Of a DNA stretch of 64,000 nucleotides, positions 49,346 to 58,854 are shown piece by piece. Origin of the DNA: Xanthoparmelia taractica (taxonomy: Eukaryota; Ascomycota; Lecanoromycetes; Lecanorales; Parmeliaceae); NCBI GenBank assembly GCA_033085395.1, contig JANQBS010000025.1, positions 215,324-279,323 of the forward strand, read 5' to 3'. The position numbers and the translations under genes are program-made. The notes under the pieces are model-generated. The model was not told the origin of the DNA and did not search any database. It saw only the letters and a list, made by a program, of their open reading frames with translations. Each line of letters starts with the position of its first letter. Within the stretch, counting starts at the first letter, position 1.

Positions 49346-51104
49346 GCAGTCAGCAGCAAATGTGGGATTCAAACTAGTGTGTACGGGTAACAATACCTCG
49401 CTGTATATTTTGTGCTACAGCGTCTGGCAAAGTCGTGGCTCGTCCGGCCATTGCTTGCCATTATATTTATCCAAACCTGTCCACTACATCTAATTACTCG
49501 CAGTCCCAACACATTCTATCCCAAGCATCAAGAACCCCTTACCCCGTCCAGCTCTCCCTCTTTTCCCCCCATCCAATCGAAGACGTAGCATATAAGCAAA
49601 CCAGCCAAACCTTCCGAAACTACGTCCCCTCACACAACTCCTGTTCAGACAATGCATAATTTCCTTGCCTTACGACTCCGATCGAACTGCAACGGCTCCC
49701 CACCAATGATTTCCCCAATCAATTGCTCCCTGTATAGGTAGCTTTTGGAAAATATGGTTCTAATTCGATGGGCTTGGAGTAAAGTAGGTAGGTTTACGGA
49801 GGTCTGCACCATAAGTCCTGGACATGCCAAGACTCCCACGCCAAGGTCGGATAAAGCCCCGCCTAAAGGGTTACCCGGACGATACGCTTAATTATCTGTT
49901 CCGGATGTGTACCTAACTCCAGCCTACTTTGGGCTCAGGCCCCCTATTACCCCTAAGATAATATCGAAAAAAGAGATTACACCCCCTAAATACAACAAGG
50001 AGGGCTCCTCTTCTATAGGGCCTTTTCCGAAAGTAGGGTTAGGGTTAATACTAGCGCTGTCCAGGACTTATGGTGCAGACCTCCGTAGTTTGATCCGGAT
50101 AGAAAGGATAGAAGAGAAAAGAGTTGTAGGTCACGACCGACGCCGGGTTGGGAAGGGAAGGTAGATGGGAGACGAGTTGTGGACTGTACTATGTAGAATT
50201 TGTAGACTAGGTGCTAGGATGAAATAAGTAATGGATACGCAGCATGGGTGGATTGATACGGCTGTAAGATAGATTGGGTTCGAGAGTAGGGGTTGTGAGA
50301 AAGTGGTTGAGAATTGAGTTACTCGATTTGGTGAATGGAGAATACGAGGGCAAGGCGCTGAGTCGAGTAGTCGTGGGTTTGTGAACGGAATCGTGCAATA
50401 TAGGCGCTTGGTAATAAGTCCAGGGAAACCTGAGTTGGAATTGACATCTGCTGAGTTCTAGGTTGCTCAAGTTGATGAGAGTCCTGATGTCGAGTCGCCT
50501 GCGCAATGATAGGGAGTAGTAGCCGAGGGGGAGGACCGTCGTGGGCACGGTAGAGTTGTTTCTCGCGGGATAGTGGAGTCAATCGTGCCGCATTCAAGCC
50601 TTCCTGTCCTTTCTGTCCATGCATCCTACGGCCCCATCTATGCTGGTATCCTGCGAATAGGCTTGTCGTGCGTTTTCATGAACGGATGCAGAGTGAGGCC
50701 GAAGTCGAGGGGACTGGCGCTTGGCGTCAGTGGTAGCGTTGATGACTCGGTAGGAATTTCTTGATGAAGGAGAGTGCGGCGGTTTTTTGGGATGGCCGCG
50801 GGTATGGCTAGGAGCGGTGGGACGTTGAGATTTGTTGGCGGAGTGATGGTTGGATTGGGAGCTGGTCGGTTGAAAAGTTTGCGGTGAGGTTTGCAGTGAA
50901 TTTGCGGATGGGACCCTATCAAGTCGACTGATTTGGGCCCATGCCAGTAATTGAGGATCCAAGAGGGAGATTTGGCAGTTTGATGCATGCCTTTATGGCC
51001 TGCTGTGGTCAAAGAGGAAGATTTGATGGTGGAGAAATGATTGGAGGGTAGTTCAAGAGATGACCACGGATTAGAGGAAGAGCAAAGAAGCGGGTATGGG
51101 CCGC
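49346..51104. other. Intergenic region with a MITE
   Basis: Contains the element at 49797-50085. Between 50,207 and 51,108 three overlapping minus-strand frames of 100-156 codons are rich in Ser, Pro and His; none has a motif or good start and they compete in different frames. I do not call a gene, but a poorly conserved one is possible. Confidence 0.45.
49797..50085. mobile_element. MITE with perfect inverted ends and TA target duplication
   Basis: A sequence beginning CGGAGGTCTGCACCATAAGT at 49797 is repeated in exact inverted form ending at 50085. Counting the flanking TA on each side, 30 of 30 bases match (49795-49824 against 50058-50087). The TA on both sides fits the target duplication of Tc1/mariner (Fot1/Pogo-like) transposons. 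The 289-base element has no coding capacity, so it is a non-autonomous miniature element. It contains a GGGTTAGGGTTAA stretch near its right end. The perfect ends suggest recent insertion. Confidence 0.88.
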
Positions 51105-53042
51105 TCAAAGCTTCAAAACCTCCTTGAACACTTCGACGATTTGATCCATATGGCGATCCCTAGCCTTCTCAAACGGGGTTTCCTCGTCCTCATCAGGAAA
51201 GTCCGCGTCAGCACCACTCTCCAGCAGGAACCGAACCACAGCGTCATGATTCTTCTCTGCAGCCAGCGCGAGTGGCGTGTTTCCCTTCTTATCTTGCGCA
51301 TTGATCTCTGCATTATTTTTGAGCAAGAACTTTGCGATGACCTTGTGGCCTTTGATTGTAGCTAAAGATAGCGCAGTCCTACCCTCATTATCTACGTGCT
51401 TCACATTTGCACCTTTGTCAAGAAGCTTCCTGAGACATTTGGTATGGCCAGCGTCAGCTGCTCGCAGCAGAGGTGTCTGGCCGAGCTTATCAGGGATATC
51501 AATTTCAATGCTAGGCTGATCAAGAAGCAATTCGGTTGACTCTTCTCTACCTTCAGCCGCAGCCCACGAGAGTGCGGTCCTGTTCTCATCTGTAGGAACG
51601 TTGGGATCTGCCCCAGCTTTCAAGAGCATCTTCGTGGCCGAAAGAGGACCATGTTCAATGGCTTGATACAATGGTGTCTTCCCCCAGCGACCCTGGCCAT
51701 TAATCTCGATATCCTTCCTTTCGAGAAACATTCCTAGAATTTCATCTCCAGCGGTAGACGCTACCCACAACGGCGTCTGACCGTAGGTATCGCGCAGATT
51801 CGGGTTGACGTCTGCCCTGTCAAGTAGGAGTTCCACGACCTTTTGGTGCCTTCTAAAGGTCGTCTTCAGCAGAGGCGTGACGCCATCATTGGATACAGCA
51901 TCCGGGGCAATTCCTTTCTGCTGGAGCAAGAGCTCTACAATTTCGTGGTCGCCATTGTCGGCAGCTTTGAAGAGTGCCGTTTGTCCTGCGAAGTCTTTTA
52001 GGTTTGGGTCGACGCTTGGCTGCTTCAACAGCAAGCTGACAACGGCCAAATGCCTTTCCTCCGCTGCAAAGTGGAGCGGCAGTCGGTTGCCGCTTGTACC
52101 CTTCCGAGGATCTGCGCCTCGTGCAAGTAAGTTCTCCACAATAGCTACTCGGCCCTGATCCGCAGCTCGAACCATTGGCGGCCACCCGATATGATCCCTC
52201 GCATGGACATCAACTCCTTTATCTAACAGGAGCTCCACTTCTTTGACGTCGTCCTCTCGGATGGAATAAAACAGCAAATCCTTGAATTTCTGGTCGATCT
52301 CGGCGTCAATCTTGTGGTCGACTTGACCATCTTCCGGTGGTGCACCAGGTGTTGACTTCATATGAACCACCACTTCTCGTAAGAACTCAAGGTCTGGTAC
52401 GTTCTGGTACCTTTGAGTCGCATCGTGCAGCAAAGTGTCAACCGACTGTTTCATCTGGGATTGAATCGAATAATTCAGTAGATCATGCAGGCGCTGTACA
52501 AGATACGCAATGTCGTCAATAAATTGCCTCATGCTCTGCTTATCGACAGCAGCCCACCAAAGCTTCTTCGCATGACTGTTCTTTGCTTGGATGACCTTGG
52601 CTGCGGCAGTTGACGAGTACTTGTCGCCTTGGCCAAACAACCTCTTAAAGCGGCTGGTGGAAGCTTTTTCGTCATCCAGAACAATGGGAGCTTTCATAAG
52701 TGGCGGCGCTTTTTCCAACAGCACGAGGTTGTATTTGTCCTTCAGCAACTGGGTATCGTTGGTGAGATTCTCCAGATGCTGCAATGTATTTGAAACAAGC
52801 CTCCAATCCACAAGCATGTCCGCCTTGGAAGGATCCTGTAAACTGACCTCCTCCGCCCATTGTTCAAGTCTAAATTGCTCCCAGTCGAGCATTGAGCGAA
52901 AAATGTCGGCATCGCGCCCCAGGTTGCCGGCTGTGGAGAGCAGGACGAAGCCTTTGACGCATCCATCGAAGATTTGAAATGAGAAGCCAATGATACTCAC
53001 AAGCGTTGCTGCTGCCCCGACAGCCTCGAGTCCAGTCGCCAT
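51105..53042 (-). CDS. HeLo-domain protein with about 12 ankyrin repeats
   Basis: A 645-residue single-exon protein. Residues 1 to about 210 fit the fungal HeLo domain, the membrane-active cell-death domain of HET-S-type proteins. It has an N-terminal hydrophobic helix (AVGAAATLVSIIGFSFQIFD), then GFVLLSTAGNLGRDADIFRS and MLDWEQFRLEQWAEEVSL. From about 255 to the end run about 12 ankyrin repeats of 32-34 residues, most with TPL/TAL and LLL cores (GQTPLWVASTAGDEILGMFL; GNTPLALAAEKNHDAVVRFL). No NACHT or NB-ARC ATPase lies between the two parts. By family analogy the repeats sense a ligand or partner and release the HeLo domain; that is inference. A role in allorecognition or self-limited cell death is plausible. 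The frame is clean and the start at 53042 precedes the hydrophobic helix directly. Confidence 0.85.
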   Translation of the reverse strand: MATGLEAVGAAATLVSIIGFSFQIFDGCVKGFVLLSTAGNLGRDADIFRSMLDWEQFRLEQWAEEVSLQDPSKADMLVDWRLVSNTLQHLENLTNDTQLLKDKYNLVLLEKAPPLMKAPIVLDDEKASTSRFKRLFGQGDKYSSTAAAKVIQAKNSHAKKLWWAAVDKQSMRQFIDDIAYLVQRLHDLLNYSIQSQMKQSVDTLLHDATQRYQNVPDLEFLREVVVHMKSTPGAPPEDGQVDHKIDAEIDQKFKDLLFYSIREDDVKEVELLLDKGVDVHARDHIGWPPMVRAADQGRVAIVENLLARGADPRKGTSGNRLPLHFAAEERHLAVVSLLLKQPSVDPNLKDFAGQTALFKAADNGDHEIVELLLQQKGIAPDAVSNDGVTPLLKTTFRRHQKVVELLLDRADVNPNLRDTYGQTPLWVASTAGDEILGMFLERKDIEINGQGRWGKTPLYQAIEHGPLSATKMLLKAGADPNVPTDENRTALSWAAAEGREESTELLLDQPSIEIDIPDKLGQTPLLRAADAGHTKCLRKLLDKGANVKHVDNEGRTALSLATIKGHKVIAKFLLKNNAEINAQDKKGNTPLALAAEKNHDAVVRFLLESGADADFPDEDEETPFEKARDRHMDQIVEVFKEVLKL

Positions 53043-54695
53043 CTTCGCAGATTGGAGAAGAGAATATCAACGGAAGACGGGGTTGTTAAGGGGAGGGTTG
53101 CCTGGAGGAGACCTTAAGCGAAGCTAGGCTAGATTCGGGCCGAGACTGTTTAGCCCCCAAACGAATCTCATCTTAACTTCATACGCCTTCCGTTATCTGA
53201 AGGCCACGGTGGATAAGAGCGTTCCCTGATCTGCGGTTGAATCATCCGCCCCCTGACTCTTTGCGATCGGTATGCTTGATGTGCTGGTGTCTGCCTCAAT
53301 CTTGATTCCTTTGGGGGAATTGGTACTGGTCTCCGTGTTCTCGCTGATCTTTGGCAACTTGAGGAGTCTTGATGGAAGAAACATCGAAAGGACGTGAAAC
53401 AGTACCGCAAACATGGTGAACACGAGTTACACGGGCTGTGGCAGGTGGGTCGGATCGGGTTGATGATATCCACACATAGCACGGGACACAGTATGTCTTT
53501 CTTCCACCTACATGTTTACGTCAGACAGGACAAAATCCAATCGGGAAGCTTAATGCCTCCCTGGAACAACACATCCCCCAGAATCTATGTGTGAACCCAA
53601 GGCCACTCTTGACGGAATCCCGGAGTCGGAGTTAGCTAAGAGCACATGCTCGCCAGTGGTAACAAGCCGCAACGGGCAGCTCTGCCTTCGGACTTGGTCT
53701 CTCGCGTCTAATGAAATGATCCACAACCCCAGACTATAGCTGAAATGTCGTACTCTGAGAAACTGGTTTGAAGATCGAGGTGGATCAAAGATGGGAAACG
53801 CAGCCGTAGAGGACGATCGACAAGCCCCGTTGTTAGCAGGCAGCTGATTTCCAGAACAGTCTAAGCCAAGCCTCGTGTGGCCGGTCGATGCTCTACCCCG
53901 CTTTAGGTATATTGTTGCATATGTGTTACGACGAAAAAACCACGGCGACGAAGGACTTCAACGCCTCGGCCCACAGTCCCCACTTCAATTTGGTACAAGG
54001 TTTGTGGAGAGTCCAGGTTTACCGAGTTTGCATAAGCTTGCGTCAGGCCAAGATTCTTCGCCCTCGCGCATTCCGCATTCAAACTTCGCATGCGTCCACG
54101 CCAGGCTCTGACCGGAGCGTCATGTATGCACGTAAAAAGACCCTTCTCGAGCGTTTTTGGACTCGGTAAGATACCGGTTGCTCTCGTTGACGTTGATACT
54201 CGTACCATACGAAGATCTCCGATTTCCGCTCTGGCCAGTCGGCTTCGAGAAGATGCACCCTTACCCAAAATTGGAATCCTCTGCATATTTGACTCTATCA
54301 TTGAGGCAGGAGGTTAACTACAATGGTAACTGCCTCACAGCCCGTCCTCCGAAGCCATGGTTTTCGGCTTTTATGGCTATCAAAAGTTAATCTTCAAGGA
54401 GTAAAAGCTATGCATACTCTGGATATAAATCACTGAACGAGCTGTGCTCGCCGCAGAAGCCCAAAGACAAGCCATGTTCCCAACGTTCCATAAGCCAGAA
54501 GTTTGCACATCATCAGTTGGCAGCTTTCGCTCCCTCCTGAAAACTTTCCTTACGGGTCTACCGCTTGTCCAAATCCTCACTTCATGGCTGGCCAACATTC
54601 TCACCAGGGGATTCTGTATAATCCCGTCAAGTTATGCCCTACGTTCCTTGTAACAAGCCCCTCCGACGATTTTTGAGATTTAATGCCACCCTCGG
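53043..54695. other. Gene-poor interval
   Basis: Short frames on both strands (for example 53888-54169 plus, 53903-54301 minus) overlap each other and show no motif. The left end holds the HeLo-ankyrin promoter, and the right end may hold the lost start of the terpene-synthase remnant. Confidence 0.5.
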
Positions 54696-55715
54696 GCGGA
54701 CGCGGTCTGCGCCGAACTTGATAGCCTCTTCATGAAAAATTGGCCGTTCAAGAGCCAGAAAGAGAGGAACAGGTTCTCCGCCGCCCGAATCAACCGTTGG
54801 GCATGTTTAACGTTTCCCATGGCTGATGATGACCGTCTTCTGGATACGGTCGACCAAAGTGAACACGCTGCTATTTCTGCTTGATGGCAAGTCTGCCCAT
54901 TAGTCAAATCCTCTAGTGTTAATAGACTCGTTCTATTTTCATAGACGTGATTAAGGACATAAGTCTCGAAGAAGGCAAGACGATGTACAAGAAGCTGATT
55001 ACGATCGCCATGGGCAACAAGCTCCCAAATCGCAGTGACCCTTAAGAATGAATTACCTACGACGTTTTTGCAAGTATACGTGCTTGCGACCAAGAGCTCG
55101 CAGATGAAGTGCTTCGAGAAGCCTTGATTTGAGTCACTGCGCAGGTTGACTCAGAGCGCCTTACGTGTCCGGACATGGAATCGTTGCTTCGATAGCGAAC
55201 CAGGGAGGGCGGCTGCGCGTGAGTGCCTTCCTCTGTATCTCTTGTGGCCCAATATCAATGACAGTCACTTTAAGCTTTATCGCTGCCTGCGTAAGATACA
55301 GCGCGCGGCTACGCATGCCCAAAGAGACGCTGAAGTCTCTAGGAGGGATCCACGAGAGCTACGGCAAACTTGGCATCATCATCAACGACATCTACAGCTT
55401 CGATAAAGAGCTCCATATGTGGAACCAGGCCCACAAAAAAGGGTGAAGTTGCTCAACATCGTCAATCAAATGTCTATCGATGCTGGGATATCATATAGCA
55501 CGGTTAAACGGATTCTGCGGATCCTCTGTCGGGAGGGCGAGATCAAGCATCAGAAAATGGTGGCAAAAGTGGTGGCAGGTAAACGTGGGACCGATCCGAC
55601 TGTCAAGACATATCTCAAGGGGCTGGAGTATGCGATAAGTGGCAACGAGTACTGGAGCCAGACTACGGAGCGCTATCATCGGCGTGACCAAGATCGGAGG
55701 CCTACTTACGCTTGA
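54696..55715 (+). pseudogene. Class I sesquiterpene synthase (aristolochene-synthase-like) pseudogene
   Basis: The plus strand carries most of a fungal class I terpene cyclase in pieces. From 54696: NWPFKSQKERNRFSAARINR and CLTFPMADDDRLLD. One frame over: NTLLFLLD, which joins across a GC-AG intron (54887-54944) to DVIKDISLEEGK, giving the metal-binding DDxxD-type motif. Then comes ITYDVFASIRACDQELADEV with in-frame stops at 55043, 55049, 55130 and 55193. Another frame holds LRMPKETLKSLGGIHESYGK and the second metal motif NDIYSFDKE (55384-55410, Asn-Ser-Glu triad). After a slip in an A run near 55,440 a third frame ends with GLEYAISGNEYWSQTTERYH. At least four stops and three frame changes rule out function. 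The N-terminus is not found. Confidence 0.8.
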
Positions 55716-56982
55716 ACTTCTACCGGCTGTGCATGCTCCAAAGGAATTTCGATATGGTATTACGGCTCTGGGTAAGGTAGCAGCTCTGCAAATAACTTGG
55801 GATTCCAGACAGGAATTTTAGATTATCGCCGTCTGTCATGAAGATCCTAGTGCGGCGTGATGTCGAGATCCATTTATCGCATATTCTACTACTTCTACGA
55901 AGCCATAAGATTTTGCGTGTTAATGCAAGTCGTGGCTAGTGGCGGTCGAATTGTAACCAGCCTTGACGAGCTAGAAAACAGCGACATATCTCCTCTTCTA
56001 GGACATCGATAATCTCTGGCAACCAGTCATCAGAGTGGTTCCTTCTCTATCTCCATTTAGCAACGATACTACCCTTCTGTTATTACCCTTCTGATACTAC
56101 CCTTCGCTTGTCCAGTTGCGGAAGGCACGAGGTATATCGAATATCGGAACCCTATGCGCAGCCTCAATCAGCCACTTTTTACTTGCAAGCGGTCAGCCGA
56201 ACACCACGCCTTCGTACCCTCTACAGACGAGCAAAGCTGATTCTCACCCGTCAAACGAGCGGGGTCTCCGTCAATCAAAGACAGATCCAGTGCGTCAGCG
56301 GTAGGTCCGTAACCACGGGCGACTGGCCCCGTCTCCAACCTCGGCCAGAGGTGATTCAAATGTCGCCGATTGCTCTATCATAGTTCATCCGCATTTTTCC
56401 ACCATCTTGACGACTGTGGTGGAGGAAGATCATGCCCAGACAGGCCGAAGGAATGGCAGACTTATCTGTAGCCAAACTCGAGCATAAGTTTCAAGTGTGT
56501 CTTTTCGTGGTAGTGGATGGATGTCTTCGACACGGTCAAAATCTCTCCAGTGTTGGCAACGGTTGACCAACTCACTGTCGAACTACAGTTGAACTGTCGA
56601 TTGACTAGCAGTTGATGGTTCAGTTTGAGATCTGACAGTTCGTAGTTGGTTCGATTTTGGGCTGAAAACCAACTGGCTCAACTGGCGGTTTCCCCTTTTG
56701 AAGCCCAGCCCTGAGATTAGCCCTAAGACTTACTTTCCAAGTCTCAGCCCTAGATCTTAGCCCTATTTCAAGACCCTAAGTGTTAGCCCTAAGTATCGGT
56801 TAGCTCCATTAGTTGAACTAACGTTGTACAAGTGGGTTTGGATGTATCTGATAGTTGGTTTATTTTGAATATTCAAATCCAATAGTTGGTTTGGTTTGGC
56901 CTTGAAAGCCAACTACTCCAATCGTTGCTTACACTGTGTCTCTCAAGATACGCTGAGTATTCCTCCCTCCCGCAGCCAACCG
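55716..56982. other. Intergenic region with repeats
   Basis: No gene supported. 56,555-56,935 is repeat-rich (see the separate entry) and forms the upstream region of Sec14 paralogue B. A short direct repeat of TACTACCCTTC/TTATTACCCTTC type occurs at 56,065-56,105. Confidence 0.5.
56555..56935. repeat. Repeat cluster with AGTTGGTT/AACCAACT units and CCCTAA-like blocks
   Basis: Two similar quasi-palindromic units of about 40 bases (from about 56643 and 56883) lie exactly 240 bases apart. Each runs TAGTTGGTT...AACCAACT or a close variant. Between them is a block of TTAGCCCTAAG-like repeats (56,720-56,800), and many AGTTGA/TCAACT words lie to the left. This resembles a small non-autonomous element or remnant. 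Its right edge is about 50 bases from the start of Sec14 paralogue B, so it may form part of that promoter. Confidence 0.5.
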
Positions 56983-58660
56983 ATGAAAGTAGTCGTCGAA
57001 ATGTCGAGCCTGGACCTCGTGCTCGTGGCTATAATGTTGTGCCTCCTACGATTTATCAGATACAGATATGAGTCGAAATCCGTAGAACCAAAACAAGTTG
57101 AACCACAATCGGTGGGATCGAAGTCTCAAATCCTGCCGCCAATTCCGCCTTTCATCAAACCGCCATCTACACCAGTCAAAGAGCATTCGAATCGAGACTC
57201 AGTAGACGTAACATCACCTGAGATGGCCGTCAGTCACGAGGTAGAGACGGGAAAAACAGCGCCATCGTCGTCTTCTAGGTCCTTCCCACTGAAACGGCAA
57301 CTAAGCAGGAAGGCCCAAGAGGCAGCACCACCCAGCCCACCTCTCTCTGTGAGCAGCAAAAAGAGCATTAAAAGTAGTGCAAATACCATAGGCGATACAG
57401 CTGGTAAGCTTATCAGAAGACGGTCGACGCAGGAAGACTCTGCGTTTAATTCTTTTAAAAGGCTCTGTGACGCACATGGTCTTTTGAATAGACCTACAGG
57501 ACTGCGCAAGCACGATGTGGTTGATGGGATAAATGACGAAGCCACCCTTCTGTAAGTGCAGCTTTCAAAGCCATAAAAGCAAGCCTCTATGGATTAGAGT
57601 GTTTTATACCAACACGAATACCAGGCGCTTCTTCAATGCTAAAAAATGTGACATCTCTGCGGCCCTCAGACAGTTCAAAGAGGCTTCGCTTGCCCGCGAT
57701 GTCAATCAGCTCTGCTCTTTCTACGAGAGCATGAATATGCACGCCTACGAAGAGACAACGAACCTCGTAAGCTCACTTGCTCATCCGGACTCCACCAAAG
57801 CTGAGTATGTTACACAGTATCCACGTTGGATCGGCCGCAGGGACAAAAAGGGCCAGCCAGTTTTGATGTTTGACTTGGCGAAGCTTGATTCCAAGACCAT
57901 GGCAGCCTTCAAGGAGTCTTCAGCCAAAATGGAGGTTAAGAGGTCGGATTTGAAGATGCCAGGCATCGTTTCGATGGAGATGCTACGTGCTTTTACCATT
58001 TTCGAAACGCTGACCCGGTTTGTCATGCCCCTGTGCTCTGCTGTGCCTAGCAGAAACTATCCTGATGTAGCAGTCACAAAGATGCTATGCGTCGTCGATA
58101 TCTCTGGTATGGGGCTTCGTCAATTTTGGGATTTGAGAGGCTACATACAGGATTGCGGTAAGCTGGTCGGGGTCAATTACCCCGAGATTCTCGATCATGT
58201 TCTTGTAGGTTTTTTATCTGCAACTTTACGTTTCAATTCCTTATCCACAAAGATGACATCGTTAATTGGCATGTACAAGGTCATCGGAGCACCTTCCTAC
58301 TTCCCAACGGTCTTCAGCTGGGTCAAGAAATGGGTAGATGCCGCTACTGTTGAAAAATTGCACATCCTGCAGCCGTCAGAGGTCCTGTCAACGCTGCAAA
58401 ACTATCTTGATATGGAGAACATTGCCAAAAGATTTGGCGGAGACTTCGAGTATGAACACGGCATGCAGCCTAAGCTTGATCCTGAGATTGAGAAGGTATT
58501 AAGGTGGCTACCGCCAAATGCGTCGCTGCCAGTGGGGCCGCTGAAATGGATAGATCAGGGGGAGGGGAAAAGGGTTGTTGTTGCTGTTGGGAACCACGAG
58601 GGAAGGGGAAGGGGGGAGAAGGTTGCCAGTCTACGTCAAGGCCGCAAGCCGTCGATGTGA
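56983..58660 (+). CDS. Sec14-like CRAL-TRIO protein with an N-terminal membrane anchor (paralogue B)
   Basis: A 492-residue relative of paralogue A. Exons 56983-57551, 57625-57766, 57818-58204 and 58280-58660. It starts with a single hydrophobic helix (LDLVLVAIMLCLLRFIRY) absent from A, then a disordered Pro/Ser-rich linker of about 120 residues, then a CRAL-TRIO-N part (LRFFNAKKCDISAALRQFKE). The lipid-binding domain has YPRWIGRRDKKGQPVLMFDL, CVVDISGMGLRQFWDLRGYI, NYPEILDHVL, VIGAPSYFPTVFSWVKKWVD and IAKRFGGDFEYEHG. The 51- and 75-base introns are multiples of three without stops, so the frame reads through them; conservation with A shows they are introns. It is predicted to act at a membrane, unlike soluble A. 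The start could also be 57001. Confidence 0.88.
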
Positions 58661-58854
58661 GAGACATCACCTGTCCTGAAATGCCTGATTAGCCTGTTAC
58701 TACTTTGCTTTACACCATAATCGTCAGGCCGACGCAAGACCCGACGCGTTACAGTTAGTAAACGTTATTGATTTACTTGAGAGTCGTGAAAAATTCAAAA
58801 CCTTGCAATCAACGCACTTTGTCAGACACCATAACAGACAACCAGATCACTAGA

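Noticed and set aside
50207..51108. Three overlapping Ser/Pro-rich minus-strand frames of 101-156 codons
   Set aside because: They compete in different frames with no motif, weak starts and no splice support; not called without RNA evidence.
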